Positions 1 through 9,035 of a stretch of 64,000 nucleotides of DNA are shown here, piece by piece. The notes beneath the pieces were generated by a model. The model worked only from the letters and a program-made list of their open reading frames with translations, made no database searches and was not told the DNA's origin. Position 1 is the stretch's first letter; each line of letters starts with the position of its first letter. The position numbers and the translations under genes are program-made. The stretch is from Ammoniphilus oxalaticus (GTDB lineage Bacteria > Bacillota > Bacilli > Aneurinibacillales > RAOX-1): NCBI RefSeq assembly GCF_003609605.1, contig NZ_MCHY01000008.1:682001-746000 (forward strand), in the 5' to 3' direction.

Positions 1-196
1 TGAACCGAAGAAAAGACATCCTATCATTTTCGAAACGTTTGATCGCTTACAGTCGGGACAACAGATGGAGCTTACGAACGATCATGACCCGCGCCCTCTA
101 CGATATACGTTTATGATGGAAAGATCTGAACAATTTGATTGGCGCTATTTAGAGGAGGGTCCTGATGTGTGGCGCGTGGCGATTAAGAAGATGTAG
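1..196 (+). CDS. DUF2249 domain protein, 5'-truncated by the window edge
   Basis: An open frame enters from the left edge (first full codon at base 2) and stops at TAG 194-196, giving 64 residues. The piece carries the C-terminal half of a DUF2249 domain: a helix segment FETFDRLQSGQQMEL, then DPRPLRYTF, then an ending WRYLEEGPDVWRVAI. DUF2249 proteins are small and TusA/SirA-like, and are often found near nitrogen-oxide respiration genes. That link is family knowledge and is not shown here. A hairpin terminator follows immediately. The missing N-terminus leaves unknown whether this is a stand-alone domain or part of a larger protein. Confidence 0.7.
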   Translation, partial: EPKKRHPIIFETFDRLQSGQQMELTNDHDPRPLRYTFMMERSEQFDWRYLEEGPDVWRVAIKKM

Positions 197-218
197 TATA
201 AGATCGTTCGATAAAAAA

Positions 219-258
219 GCGGGTGAGAAGAGAACAGAGGGTTGTTCTTCTCACCCGC
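219..258. terminator. Bidirectional intrinsic terminator
   Basis: The arms GCGGGTGAGAAGA (219-231) and TCTTCTCACCCGC (246-258) pair perfectly. An A-run precedes the stem and a T-rich stretch follows it. It lies between the convergent DUF2249 and chemoreceptor genes and probably serves both. Confidence 0.8.
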
Positions 259-264
259 ATTGTG

Positions 265-2022
265 TTATTCCAATTTAAAGCTACGGACCATCATATTCAA
301 TTCCTCGGATAATTGAGCTAAACTATCTGCGCTATCATTCATCTCTAGCATAGAAGAACATTGCTGTTGAGCAGTAGCGGCGCTTTGCGTAATACCTGCG
401 GAGGCTTCTTCCGACGCAGCGGCAATGCTGTCGCCCGCTTGACTTACTTGATCGCTATGTTTAGCAATTTCCGTTAGGTTGATCGAGATGTTATCAATTC
501 GCTTTAGCATGTCAGACATTGCTTCATTAATGGAATCAAAATTTTGGCGGCTAATGTTCATTTGTTTGTTCCCTAATGCCACTTTTTCGTAACCAGATTC
601 TAGGGAAAGCGTGACCGCTTTTGTTTCTGTTTGGATTCCAACAATGATTTCGGTAATGTCGGTGACTGAATGACGCACTTGTTCCGCTAATTTACGAACC
701 TCATCTGCTACAACGGCAAACCCTCTTCCAGCTTCCCCAGCCCGAGCCGCTTCGATTGCTGCGTTTAATGCAAGTAAATTCGTTTGTTCCGCAATGTTTT
801 GGATGACATTGATTAATTTTGATATTTCCTGTGATTGTTCATTTAATCCACTCACTTTTTCAACCGAATCTGTAACGAGGTATGTAATTTCATCCATTTG
901 TTGTACGGACAGTTCCATTTGCTCTTTTCCTTCAGTAGAAAGTTTATGCACATGTTGCGAAGCTTCAATTAAGTTTTCTCCGTCGCGATTGGAATCCACT
1001 ATTTGATCGTTCAAATGGGTGATAAGATCGGAAATTTGACTCGATGCGCCCGCTTGTTCTTCCGAACCTGCCGACAACTGTTCCATCGTCGCCGCGATTT
1101 GTTGGGCCCCTGCGCTCACCTCATTTGCAGCTTGCGCCATTTCCTCGCTTTGAGCGTTTAATTCTTGGGATGTTCCCGCCAGATTCTTGATAATCCCTTT
1201 TAATTGCTCCTGCAGTGTATTCATCGCTAAAGCTAGTTTTCCCGTTTCATCGCTAGAATGGATTTCCAATGGGGAGTGAGATAAATCGCCATTTGCCAAC
1301 TCATTCATGCGTGTTGACACCTCAGTGATTGGGTTTGCAATACGGTTGGAGAAGACCCAAACGATACAGCTACCGATTAGTAGAGCAATCCCAACTGTAA
1401 TTAATGCGGTATTTCGGATATGATAAGCCGCTAGGTTGAAATCACTCATATACGTGCTTGCGTTAACGACCCAGCCCCAATCGGGATCCGTTTCAGAATA
1501 GGTTACTTTGGGCTCAATTCGATTCTCATCATCTGGGTGGGCCCATTGGTAATAAACAAATCCGCCCCCTTGATCCCCAACTCGAATGCTTTCTTGGACG
1601 AACTTGAATCCATCGACATCTTCCACATCCCAAAGGTTCTGCCCTTCTAAAGTAGGGTGAGCAACATCAACCCCTTGATGATCCAATACATATAAATACC
1701 CATTTGAGCCAATGTCGATATTTTTATTAATCGGTCGAGTGCCGTCTGCGTTCATTTCTCCTAAAATTGCAACTTTCACCTTTTCTTGCGCTTCATCTAA
1801 CGAAAGACTCCCTTTTTCGACTTCCTCGTTTAAAGCATTGATTAATTCTAGCGTCATCACGACACTATTTTTTAAGTTCGTAGCGCCTGCCTCATCTAAG
1901 GAGTTTTTGCTCGATTGGTAACCTAATATTCCGAGTATGATCAGCGGAATAGCTAATAAAGCGAGTGAAGTGACCATCAGTTTCATCTTGATGGTATTGA
2001 ATTGGAACAGCATTTTCTTCAT
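265..2022 (-). CDS. Methyl-accepting chemotaxis protein with an extracytoplasmic Cache sensor
   Basis: A 585-residue membrane chemoreceptor that would signal to CheW/CheA. From the N-terminus it has transmembrane segment 1 (about 14-35), an extracellular single-Cache region (about 36-200, with [13 protein letters not shown] and WGWVVNAS typical of sCache sensors), transmembrane segment 2, a HAMP domain, and a long helical signalling domain. The conserved hairpin tip contains [18 protein letters not shown]. The frame extends 20 codons further upstream. I chose the ATG at 2022 because AAGGTG lies 9 bases before it and the basic MKKMLFQ start leads directly into the first membrane helix. The gene stands alone. 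The ligand cannot be read from the sequence; sCache domains often bind small carboxylates. Confidence 0.93.
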   Translation of the reverse strand: MKKMLFQFNTIKMKLMVTSLALLAIPLIILGILGYQSSKNSLDEAGATNLKNSVVMTLELINALNEEVEKGSLSLDEAQEKVKVAILGEMNADGTRPINKNIDIGSNGYLYVLDHQGVDVAHPTLEGQNLWDVEDVDGFKFVQESIRVGDQGGGFVYYQWAHPDDENRIEPKVTYSETDPDWGWVVNASTYMSDFNLAAYHIRNTALITVGIALLIGSCIVWVFSNRIANPITEVSTRMNELANGDLSHSPLEIHSSDETGKLALAMNTLQEQLKGIIKNLAGTSQELNAQSEEMAQAANEVSAGAQQIAATMEQLSAGSEEQAGASSQISDLITHLNDQIVDSNRDGENLIEASQHVHKLSTEGKEQMELSVQQMDEITYLVTDSVEKVSGLNEQSQEISKLINVIQNIAEQTNLLALNAAIEAARAGEAGRGFAVVADEVRKLAEQVRHSVTDITEIIVGIQTETKAVTLSLESGYEKVALGNKQMNISRQNFDSINEAMSDMLKRIDNISINLTEIAKHSDQVSQAGDSIAAASEEASAGITQSAATAQQQCSSMLEMNDSADSLAQLSEELNMMVRSFKLE

Positions 2023-2372
2023 AACTAACACCTTTCTATCTTGAAATAGTACTTTGATCGACTTGTGGTCCTTTTTAACCATTATTACGAGTAAAGCCTC
2101 TCTCCACTTAACAGTATCGGCGCTTGGGAGGAAAGTTTTAGTTGTTTTTATAGTGATAACGACCTATATGTTATTTATGTGTAATAGAACAACTCTTTTT
2201 TGGCAGTCTGATTCGAAAGCGCGCATGGCTCGTCGGATACAAAAAGGAATAGATTTGTCCCTATTTATTTGTTATGATGTTTTATATATTTGAAAATTTA
2301 TGTGAAATTATGATGCGAACTAATTTGTCAATCAATAGATTTGTGGAGAATTAGCAGAGTGGGAGGGGTATT
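2023..2372. other. Divergent intergenic region (promoters)
   Basis: This 350-base AT-rich gap separates the divergent chemoreceptor and small membrane protein genes and must hold both promoters. Open frames here have no ribosome binding site and no recognisable product. I looked for a sigma-D type chemotaxis promoter upstream of the chemoreceptor. A TAAA is followed by GTCGATCA, but the spacing is too short to call. Confidence 0.4.
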
Positions 2373-2567
2373 ATGGGGATCGTAGATTTAAGTGTATTGA
2401 GTTGGGGTCTATTTTGGACAGGGGTTGTCTCTTTGTTGTTGATCGGTGGTTTTTTTAGTTTTGGTGTGCTTCTGCTCGCCCAAAATAAAAGAAAAAAGGC
2501 CATTTTTCCCTTGGTTTTGAGCGGGATTGGTTTTTTTGCTTTTTTAGGTTTTGCCTCGACACTTTAA
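2373..2567 (+). CDS. Small membrane protein with two transmembrane segments
   Basis: This 64-residue protein starts at ATG 2373 behind GGGAGGGG. It has two hydrophobic stretches (about residues 9-35 and 44-62) separated by a short basic loop, QNKRKKA. That pattern fits an inner-membrane hairpin with the loop in the cytoplasm. I do not recognise the family. It is a single-gene unit closed by a strong terminator, so it is likely a real expressed gene despite its size. Confidence 0.65.
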   Translation: MGIVDLSVLSWGLFWTGVVSLLLIGGFFSFGVLLLAQNKRKKAIFPLVLSGIGFFAFLGFASTL

Positions 2568-2601
2568 CTATCATAAACATAAATGGGACGAAACTCATTT
2601 G

Positions 2602-2645
2602 AAAAAGCGGCTTCTCGATTGGACGAGTGGCCGCTTTTTTTTTCT
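2602..2645. terminator. Intrinsic terminator, usable in both directions
   Basis: The arms AAAAGCGGC and GCCGCTTTT are followed by a run of nine T. The left arm is preceded by A-runs, so the hairpin can also end aspA transcripts coming from the right. Confidence 0.8.
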
Positions 2646-2701
2646 ATTTAATATGACGCCTCTAGCGTAATCTAAACAGGGAAAAGAAGGTCGGTTCTGC
2701 T

Positions 2702-4126
2702 TTAATCCTTATCGCGCAGGGAACCGCCAGCGATGCCTGGATAGGTCATTTCAAAGGGATCTAAAATGACATCTAATTCTTCCTCGGTCAGGACGCCGTG
2801 TTCGAGACACAGCTCCCGCGCGGAACGACCGGTCTGAAGCGCTTCTTGGGCAATTCTTGCCGCAATCTCGTAGCCTAAATGGGGATTGAGGGCAGTGATC
2901 ACGCCGACGCTTTGTTCCACATACTGTTTGCACCGTTCAATATTCGCCTCAATTCCCGCTAAACAATACTGATTAAACACAGTGAACGAGCGACTCATGA
3001 TGTTTAACGATTGCATCAAATTAAAGACAAGCACAGGTTCCATCACATTTAGTTCCAATTGACCGGCCGCCGCAGCCAAACTAACGGTATGGTCATTGCC
3101 CATCACTTGAAAAGCGACTTGGTTAATCAGTTCGCACATAACTGGATTGACCTTCCCTGGCATGATCGAAGAGCCAGGCTGGCGGGCGGGAAGTCGGATT
3201 TCGCCAAATCCAGTCCGTGGTCCTGAAGCCATCAGACGTAGGTCGTTGGCAACCTTTGACATTGAGATCATGCACACTTTTAAAGCGGAAGATACTTCGG
3301 CATAGACGTCTGTGTTTTGTGTCGCGTCGACGAGATCGGTCGCTTTTGTTAACGGGTAACCGCTAATTTCGCCTAACAGGCGAACGACGTGATTGATATA
3401 GGTGGGATCCGCATTTAGACCGGTGCCAACCGCGGTGGCTCCAAGATTGACTTCATAGAGTCGTTGGCGTGTTCGTTCCAGCCGTTCAAGATCCCGCTTG
3501 AGGACGCGTCGATAAGCTTGAAACTCTTGACCTAAGCGAATTGGCACGGCGTCTTGTAAATGGGTGCGCCCCATTTTAATGACATGATCGAACTCTTGCG
3601 CTTTTTTATGGAACATTTGTTCTAACTCATGCATGGCGGTTAGCAGTTGATCAAGCAAGGAAAGGATGGCGATTCGAACAGCGGTTGGAAAAGCGTCGTT
3701 TGTCGATTGAGACATATTCACATGCGTGTTTGGACTTAATTGAAAGTAGTCTCCTTTGTTCCCGCCTAACAGCTCGATCGAGCGATTGGCAATGACTTCG
3801 TTCGCGTTCATATTAATCGACGTTCCGGCCCCGCCTTGAATTGGATCAACAATGAACTGGTCATGCCATTGACCGCCGATAATTTCTTGCGTGGCTTGAA
3901 CGATTGCTTGTTCCATTTTTTCGTTTAAGCGTCCCACTTTTCGGTTGGCCTTTGCCGCCGCCATTTTTACCATGGCCAAAGCTTTGATTAATTGTCCATC
4001 GAGCTTGTAGCCAGTGATTGGAAAGTTTTCTACGGCCCGGATGGTCTGTATTCCATAATAAGCCTGGAGCGGGATTTTCCTTTCACCGAGAAAGTCTTTT
4101 TCCACCCGAAATAAATCCGCTGTCAT
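2702..4126 (-). CDS. aspA: Aspartate ammonia-lyase (aspartase)
   Basis: The enzyme reversibly converts L-aspartate to fumarate and ammonia in the cytoplasm. The 474-residue length and the N-terminal YYGIQTIRAVENF are typical of aspartases. The superfamily signature GSSIMPGKVNP lies near residue 320 and is followed by VMCELINQVAFQV, which favours aspartase over class II fumarase. Other conserved fumarase/aspartase blocks such as QSTNDAFPTA and GRTHLQDAVP are intact. The ATG at 4126 has AAGGGGA upstream. The DUF441 gene lies 48 bases upstream on the same strand and may be cotranscribed. Confidence 0.92.
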   Translation of the reverse strand: MTADLFRVEKDFLGERKIPLQAYYGIQTIRAVENFPITGYKLDGQLIKALAMVKMAAAKANRKVGRLNEKMEQAIVQATQEIIGGQWHDQFIVDPIQGGAGTSINMNANEVIANRSIELLGGNKGDYFQLSPNTHVNMSQSTNDAFPTAVRIAILSLLDQLLTAMHELEQMFHKKAQEFDHVIKMGRTHLQDAVPIRLGQEFQAYRRVLKRDLERLERTRQRLYEVNLGATAVGTGLNADPTYINHVVRLLGEISGYPLTKATDLVDATQNTDVYAEVSSALKVCMISMSKVANDLRLMASGPRTGFGEIRLPARQPGSSIMPGKVNPVMCELINQVAFQVMGNDHTVSLAAAAGQLELNVMEPVLVFNLMQSLNIMSRSFTVFNQYCLAGIEANIERCKQYVEQSVGVITALNPHLGYEIAARIAQEALQTGRSARELCLEHGVLTEEELDVILDPFEMTYPGIAGGSLRDKD

Positions 4127-4174
4127 GCTCTATTCCCCTTTTACAAATTTTTCACTTGCGGTAAACCCATGTTA

Positions 4175-4633
4175 TCATTTTCTAAAGATCAATCGATAGC
4201 CAAATTGGAGAATGGCTGTTAATCCCGCTGCTGTAAGCGGACCAACGGGAATACCGCCTAGGAAGATCACGCCTAAAATGGATCCGACGACTAGTCCTAC
4301 GAGAAATTGCGGCTGGGAACGTAATATACCTAGGCCATAGCGATTGAGATATACGGCCAAGGCGCCGCCGCTTAAACTGAACCAGCCTTGCATCGAATTA
4401 AAAAAGGGAAGCGTATCTTCCCATTGGATATCTCCATTCGCGAGCGGGACAAGGATCACAAGCGTTAATAACAAGACACCCGCCTCCAGCCCTCTGCGCT
4501 CAATTGCGGGAAAGAAGCGTTCCAATGATGTTAGTTTCATCACTAATAACAGACTAGCGGCCATGGCAATCAAATTGGATTTAGCGAGTAACCCAGTAAC
4601 AATGAGTAAGACAAGCAAAATTTCTCCGTTCAT
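4175..4633 (-). CDS. ytwI: DUF441 (UPF0756) membrane protein, YtwI-like
   Basis: This 152-residue hydrophobic protein has four predicted membrane segments. It matches the DUF441 family in length and layout: an N-terminal helix, a KSNLIAMAAS stretch, then ERRGLEAGVLLLTLVILVPLA. Its function is unknown in the family. It lies just upstream of aspA on the same strand with a 48-base gap. The start ATG 4633 has only a weak GGGATGATG ribosome site. Confidence 0.8.
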   Translation of the reverse strand: MNGEILLVLLIVTGLLAKSNLIAMAASLLLVMKLTSLERFFPAIERRGLEAGVLLLTLVILVPLANGDIQWEDTLPFFNSMQGWFSLSGGALAVYLNRYGLGILRSQPQFLVGLVVGSILGVIFLGGIPVGPLTAAGLTAILQFGYRLIFRK

Positions 4634-4963
4634 TCATCATCCCATTTTCATGAAGGTATAGTTAACTCTATGTCAAAATGGACAAGAATATCATTAAATT
4701 TGGGCTTGAATTTAAGGGGATCGAAAGTTGATGAATGAAATTGAAGGAATTTATTTGGCGAGTTTCTAAACCTCTCCAAAGGTCGTTGAAAGCCGATGGG
4801 ACAAGGCTGCACCGATGATTAAGATCGCTGTTTTTAAGCCGCGATAAAGCGATAAAGAGACTGAATCTTGAATTAAGTCTTTTCTATTGAAATGATAGCA
4901 GGTAAAATGAATGTAGACGTAGAAGAAAAAGAGAACAAGTATTTTATGAGAAAGGGAATCGAT
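4634..4963. other. Divergent intergenic region upstream of fhs
   Basis: The gap holds the promoters for the ytwI-aspA unit and for fhs. I compared it with tetrahydrofolate and purine riboswitches and saw no match. A 27-codon open frame from ATG 4735 (beginning MKLKEFIWRVSK) has no convincing ribosome site and is not called as a gene. Confidence 0.35.
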
Positions 4964-6646
4964 ATGACTACAGAAAGCTTATCAGATATTCAAATCGCGC
5001 AGGCGGCAGAAATGAAACCCATTTCCGATATTGCTCGTAATCTAGATTTGAATGAAGATCATTGGGATGCATACGGAAAATATAAAGCGAAACTCAATTT
5101 GTCTGTTTTGGATGATACGTCTCGAAAAGATGGAAAGTTGATCCTTGTCACCGCAATTAACCCGACAAGCGCGGGTGAGGGGAAGACAACGATGGGTGTA
5201 GGACTTTCACAAGCGTTAAATCGCATTGGAAAGAGAACTGTATTGGCGCTTCGCGAACCTTCTTTGGGACCAAACTTCGGCTTAAAGGGTGGAGCGGCTG
5301 GCGGCGGTTATTCGCAAGTATTGCCGATGGAAGACATTAACCTTCATTTTACAGGTGATCTGCATGCGATCACAACCGCGCACAATCTATTAGCTACGTT
5401 AATTGATAATCACATTTTCCAAGGAAACGAACTGAATATCGATTCGCGCCAAATCATTTGGAAGCGGGTGCTAGATATGAGCGACCGCGCCCTGCGTAAT
5501 ATTACGATTGGCCTTGGCGGACGTAATCATGGGATTCCACGCGAAGACGGGTTTGATATTACGGCGGCGTCTGAAATTATGGCGATCCTTTGTTTAGCGG
5601 AAGATCTTAAAGATCTTGAAAACAAACTAAAGGATATGCTGATCGCGTATACATTTGATAATCAGCCTGTCTATGTCGGTGATCTAAAGGCGCAAGGAGC
5701 GATGGCGATTGTTCTAAAAGAAGCGATCAAGCCAAACCTTGTGCAGACGTTAGAGAATACGCCTGCGATTATCCATGGCGGGCCTTTTGCTAATATCGCG
5801 CACGGATGTAATAGTTTGCTTGCAACGCGTATGGCGTTAAAATTGGGTGAATACGCGGTAACGGAAGCGGGCTTTGGCGTTGATTTAGGCGCTGAGAAGT
5901 TCATTGATATTAAATGCCGCAAAGGCGAACTTCAGCCGTCTGCTGTCGTCGTTGTTGCGACGATCCGCGCTTTAAAGATGCACGGCGGTGTTGAGCGTGA
6001 ACACCTTGGAGAAGAAAATTTAGCCGCGCTTGAAGCCGGGTTTGCTAACTTAGAAAGACATGCCGAGACGCTCCGCGGTTTTGGACTGCCATTTATTGTG
6101 GCGATCAATCGCTTCTCACTCGATACGCAAGCGGAAGTTGAATTGCTAAGTAAGCTTTGTGAGGATCGAGGAATGCCTTTTGCTGAGGCTGATGTGTGGG
6201 GGCAAGGCGGAGCGGGCGGAGAAGATTTGGCCCATAAATTAGTCGAGATCGTCGAAGGGAACGCGCATGACACGTTCAAATACTTATACGATGTGGAAGA
6301 TTCGGTTGAAGATAAACTTCATCGCATTGTGACTGAAGTGTACGGTGGGCTCGGAGTTAAATTAACGGCTCAAGCGCAACGTCAGTTGCAAGAGATGGAG
6401 GCTCACGGTTGGGATAAGCTGCCGATCTGTATGGCCAAGACACCGCTTTCTCTTTCGGATGATCCGACGCAAAAAGGCCGTCCGACTAACTTCCATGTAA
6501 CGGTGAGAGAGTTCCGTCCTTCATTAGGAGCCGGATTTATCGTTGCTTTGACGGGGAACGTGCTAACAATGCCAGGATTACCTAAAGTACCGGCCGCATT
6601 AAATATGGGCTTGGACGAGGAAGGAAATATTTACGGCTTGTTTTAA
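4964..6646 (+). CDS. fhs: Formate-tetrahydrofolate ligase
   Basis: The enzyme makes 10-formyltetrahydrofolate from formate, ATP and tetrahydrofolate, feeding one-carbon units to purine synthesis. The ATP-binding loop TSAGEGKTT lies at residues 68-76, and the glycine-rich [15 protein letters not shown] and the C-terminal [10 protein letters not shown] are characteristic. I chose ATG 4964 (GAAAGGGA six bases upstream), giving 560 residues, the normal family length. The frame could start 24 codons earlier, but that extension is charged and not family-like. The gene is monocistronic and has its own terminator. Confidence 0.95.
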   Translation: MTTESLSDIQIAQAAEMKPISDIARNLDLNEDHWDAYGKYKAKLNLSVLDDTSRKDGKLILVTAINPTSAGEGKTTMGVGLSQALNRIGKRTVLALREPSLGPNFGLKGGAAGGGYSQVLPMEDINLHFTGDLHAITTAHNLLATLIDNHIFQGNELNIDSRQIIWKRVLDMSDRALRNITIGLGGRNHGIPREDGFDITAASEIMAILCLAEDLKDLENKLKDMLIAYTFDNQPVYVGDLKAQGAMAIVLKEAIKPNLVQTLENTPAIIHGGPFANIAHGCNSLLATRMALKLGEYAVTEAGFGVDLGAEKFIDIKCRKGELQPSAVVVVATIRALKMHGGVEREHLGEENLAALEAGFANLERHAETLRGFGLPFIVAINRFSLDTQAEVELLSKLCEDRGMPFAEADVWGQGGAGGEDLAHKLVEIVEGNAHDTFKYLYDVEDSVEDKLHRIVTEVYGGLGVKLTAQAQRQLQEMEAHGWDKLPICMAKTPLSLSDDPTQKGRPTNFHVTVREFRPSLGAGFIVALTGNVLTMPGLPKVPAALNMGLDEEGNIYGLF

Positions 6647-6750
6647 ACTAAATTTAGCGTCAAACCCTTCATATTTAGTGACAGGGGAACCCCTTTTGCG
6701 GATCAATAGCGTTCAGCGGAGACGGGCGAGACGTAATAAATAAAAACAAA

Positions 6751-6788
6751 AAAGAGGGGGTGGGCCGAAACGGACCACCCCCTCTTAT
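6751..6788. terminator. Bidirectional intrinsic terminator between fhs and yojF
   Basis: The arms AGAGGGGGTGG and CCACCCCCTCT form a very GC-rich stem. An A-run lies on the left and TTATAT on the right. It serves the convergent genes fhs and yojF. Confidence 0.8.
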
Positions 6789-6804
6789 ATGATTTGTCCT
6801 GTTT

Positions 6805-7131
6805 TTAGAACGGTTGCTGACTAAGCTGCAGAGCAACATTCAGCTTTCCTTCTCGGGTATGCCCGGCAAGCAGCAAGCGGCCTTGTTCATCGATCGTGAA
6901 ATCAGTCAGCCCTTCCGCATATACCCAGCCATGTTCCAATTTTAAACCAACTCGATAGGGTCCCTGACCAGTAATTTTACCTAGCAAATACATGATCTTC
7001 GCATTGCGGATATAGGCTCCCGCTGATAAGGCGGTGTAAGCTCCTTGGGTTGTTTCAAGGTGAAGATAAATTGGTTGATTTGTAAACTGATCCAACTGCT
7101 GCTGCACTATCTCCATTTTGATCGGCTTCAT
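6805..7131 (-). CDS. yojF: YojF family protein (DUF1806)
   Basis: The protein has 108 residues and closely fits the Bacillus YojF family: PIYLHLETTQGAYTA, then GAYIRNAKI, GPYRVGLKLEHGWVYAEG and a C-terminal LLLAGH. Its biochemical role is not established. In Bacillus yojF usually sits beside the bacillithiol deacetylase gene bshB2, but no bshB2-like gene is present here. The start is ATG 7131, with GGGTGA just upstream; an ATG four codons earlier is possible. Confidence 0.75.
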   Translation of the reverse strand: MKPIKMEIVQQQLDQFTNQPIYLHLETTQGAYTALSAGAYIRNAKIMYLLGKITGQGPYRVGLKLEHGWVYAEGLTDFTIDEQGRLLLAGHTREGKLNVALQLSQQPF

Positions 7132-7185
7132 CGTTTCACCCATCCCTTTTCTAAAATAGCGGGAACTATCCTAAATGTTCGTGTG

Positions 7186-7473
7186 TTAAATGAGACACGT
7201 ATGATCCTCTTCGAAAATCATCGTTTTACACTTGGGACAAGCCAATCCCGCTTCAATTGCTTTTTCGAGGCTTTTACGGTTGACCTCTTTTCTTTTCGCA
7301 ATCTCTTCCGTTTCAATCGCTTCGTTCATCAGCAGATCAAAGCAGGAAAGACAAAGGTGATAGCTCTCTTTGTTTTGCGTGAACGGATGTTTCGTTTCCC
7401 AACTATCTACTTCAAAAGCGTGATAAAGTTGTCCCTCCGTTTGTTTACACTTTTCGCATAGTACCTTTTCCAT
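7186..7473 (-). CDS. Small two-zinc-ribbon-like protein
   Basis: The 95-residue protein carries three CxxC pairs: CEKC near the start, CLSC in the middle and CPKC near the end, followed by a final HTC. This looks like a small zinc-binding protein resembling the McsA-type or YacH-like zinc fingers, but I cannot assign a family. The start ATG 7473 has AAAGGAG six bases upstream. It lies 20 bases after the next upstream gene (7494-7715) on the same strand, so the two probably form an operon. Confidence 0.7.
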   Translation of the reverse strand: MEKVLCEKCKQTEGQLYHAFEVDSWETKHPFTQNKESYHLCLSCFDLLMNEAIETEEIAKRKEVNRKSLEKAIEAGLACPKCKTMIFEEDHTCLI

Positions 7474-7493
7474 AATAGACTCCTTTCTCAATG

Positions 7494-7715
7494 TTACCAG
7501 GAAATTTTATAAAAAACGTAGCCTGAGCGGCCTTTGAAGGTGATTTCCATTTCTTTATCAAAAAATGGCTCGTCCCAATAAGCCGGCCCTTCTACATCGT
7601 GTTTCCGTTCAAATTTACGGATGGCATCGTCCAGCGTTTCTGCTGGAATGATATGATCTTTCTCCTCAAAATCAGGATGATCAGATCGGATAAGTAGAAA
7701 ACGATATTTTTTCAA
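7494..7715 (-). CDS. Conserved-looking hypothetical protein
   Basis: A 73-residue soluble, mixed alpha/beta protein (MKKYRFLLIRSDHPDFEEKD...) with no recognisable catalytic motif. It starts with TTG at 7715, placed 8 bases after TAAGGAG. The downstream zinc-ribbon gene follows after 20 bases, suggesting joint transcription. I do not recognise the family. Confidence 0.6.
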   Translation of the reverse strand: MKKYRFLLIRSDHPDFEEKDHIIPAETLDDAIRKFERKHDVEGPAYWDEPFFDKEMEITFKGRSGYVFYKISW

Positions 7716-7887
7716 GAAAGCAACTCCTTACCCAACATCGATCGGTTTTTCTTTCATTTTATCAAAGCTTCTTGCAAATGTCAGTACAAAAGCGGATTAG
7801 CGAGTAAAGACGGTCTGTTTTCTGTTCTGTAAGCTTCGTCATGCCGCATATTTATAATCAAGCTTCGATAACGGGGAGGGAAAGTAA

Positions 7888-8067
7888 TTGAAAGCCAAGT
7901 TAAAAGTGCGGGTAAACGGAAAGGAGTTTAAGTTAAAAAAAGGAAAAACTCAAGTTGCTAAAGGGAAAAGGGAAGAAGAGCTGATGGAACCAACGGCGAT
8001 TCACGATGTACAATATGTTAAAGGTCTGGCTACGGGGGAGTCGATTCACTGGTCATTAATCGAATAA
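7888..8067 (+). CDS. Small basic hypothetical protein
   Basis: An open frame of 59 codons runs from TTG 7888 to TAA 8065-8067. A GGGGAGGG ribosome site lies about 8 bases before the TTG. The product (MKAKLKVRVNGKEFKLKKG...) is strongly basic at its N-terminus and ends in a neutral GESIHWSLIE. A terminator-like hairpin follows within 5 bases of the stop, which supports a real gene. No family is recognised. Confidence 0.55.
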   Translation: MKAKLKVRVNGKEFKLKKGKTQVAKGKREEELMEPTAIHDVQYVKGLATGESIHWSLIE

Positions 8068-8070
8068 AAT

Positions 8071-8156
8071 GAGGGCTCGCATCAGCTTGATTTAGTATGA
8101 AAGGTAAGGTATTCTAAGTATGTATCTTGTTTACTTGATGCGAGCTCTTTTTTTTT
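8071..8156 (+). terminator. Long-loop intrinsic terminator
   Basis: GAGGGCTCGCATCA (8071-8084) pairs with TGATGCGAGCTC (8136-8147) across an unusually long loop of about 50 bases, followed by nine T. It ends the small gene before it. The loop may itself fold. Confidence 0.55.
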
Positions 8157-8171
8157 GGGAGGAAAGATAAA

Positions 8172-8429
8172 ATGACTTGGGAAAAAGACGCAGAAGAACT
8201 ATTGGACGAGCTAGTGAAGCCGATTCCGATCTTTGCTAGACCGATGGCTCGAATGGGAATTGAAAGAAAGATTAAAGAAGTCGCCACAGATACGATTACG
8301 GTTGATGCCGTAGTCCGCGGTTATTTACTGGCATCCTCAGGCAGCATGCGTGAGCGCGCGATCAAGCTTTTAGAAGCGAAAAAGATTGATATGTCTCCTT
8401 ATGAGGAATTGTTAGCAGAATTGAAATAA
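8172..8429 (+). CDS. Small protein resembling the PCP_red domain
   Basis: The 85-residue protein starts at ATG 8172 behind GGGAGGAAAG. Its first 55 residues (WEKDAEELLDEL, then IPIFARPMARMGIERKIKE and ITVDAVVRGYL) follow the pattern of the PCP_red domain, the small C-terminal domain of light-independent protochlorophyllide reductase subunit B. That domain is also found alone or fused to nitrogenase-like or respiratory proteins in non-phototrophs. The role here is unknown. The gene is monocistronic. Confidence 0.55.
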   Translation: MTWEKDAEELLDELVKPIPIFARPMARMGIERKIKEVATDTITVDAVVRGYLLASSGSMRERAIKLLEAKKIDMSPYEELLAELK

Positions 8430-8453
8430 GGTTTTAGTTGCCAACCTTACATA

Positions 8454-8503
8454 AAAAGCGGGCGTAGAAAAAAGAACTCCTTTTCTCTACGCCCGCTTTT
8501 TAT
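8454..8503 (+). terminator. Intrinsic terminator
   Basis: AAAAGCGGGCGTAGA pairs with TCTACGCCCGCTTTT, giving a 15-bp stem bracketed by A and T runs. Confidence 0.85.
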
Positions 8504-8582
8504 GTTGCTGTTTCTAGTTTAAACATAATCTAGATTGGCGCGCGTACATATAGAACGACAGCATAGAAAAGGAGGCAACGCC

Positions 8583-8978
8583 TTGCAAGAGGACCACTTA
8601 ACGGAGTTAGTTCGGAGGAATAATATTTCTGAGATCATTGTCCATTTAGATAAAGATATTAACCAAGTAAATGGTAGAGGGGATAGCGTTCTCTTAATTG
8701 CGACAAGATTAAATTATCGTTCTTTGGTCGACCAGTTGATTAATCTGGGCGCGGATATCAATCATGAAAATCATCGCGGCACATCGGCGTTAACGTTAGC
8801 GATTTTTAACGGCTTTTTTGAGATGGCGCGTGACCTATGGATATCAGGGGCAAAGGTAGTTAGACCGAGCGATAAGGAAGCCGACAGTTCGAACCTGGTA
8901 CATACGATGACATACAAGCAAAATCTACGAACATTAGAGGAACAAGCGCGAAAAGAAGCAACAGACACGATTCGCTAG
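8583..8978 (+). CDS. Ankyrin-repeat protein
   Basis: The 131-residue protein has two to three ankyrin-like repeats (about residues 25-95). NGRGDSVLLIATRLNY and GADINHENHRGTSALTLAI match the repeat consensus. Such repeats mediate protein contacts, and no enzymatic domain is present. A longer frame from 8535 exists. I place the start at TTG 8583 because AAAGGAGG lies 7 bases upstream, and the extra residues would be ribosome-site sequence. The gene stands alone with its own terminator. Confidence 0.75.
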   Translation: MQEDHLTELVRRNNISEIIVHLDKDINQVNGRGDSVLLIATRLNYRSLVDQLINLGADINHENHRGTSALTLAIFNGFFEMARDLWISGAKVVRPSDKEADSSNLVHTMTYKQNLRTLEEQARKEATDTIR

Positions 8979-8990
8979 GTAGAACGGTGA

Positions 8991-9034
8991 TGGGCAGGCG
9001 GCAGTTTTTTTAAAAAACTGCTGCCTGTTTCTTT
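8991..9034. terminator. Intrinsic terminator between convergent genes
   Basis: GGCAGGCGGCAGTTTTTTT pairs with AAAAAACTGCTGCCTG and is followed by a T-rich stretch. It closes the ankyrin gene and, read on the other strand, the aminopeptidase gene. Confidence 0.8.
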
Positions 9035-9035
9035 T

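Noticed and set aside
2030-2075. Sigma-D promoter for the chemoreceptor
   Set aside because: TAAA and a GCCGATAT-like element are present on the minus strand, but the spacing is about 11 instead of about 15 bases.
2054-2293. 79-codon plus-strand frame in the chemoreceptor upstream gap
   Set aside because: No ribosome site, no recognisable product, and it overlaps the region needed for divergent promoters.
4634-4963. Folate riboswitch upstream of fhs
   Set aside because: No match to the conserved core of known tetrahydrofolate riboswitches could be seen.
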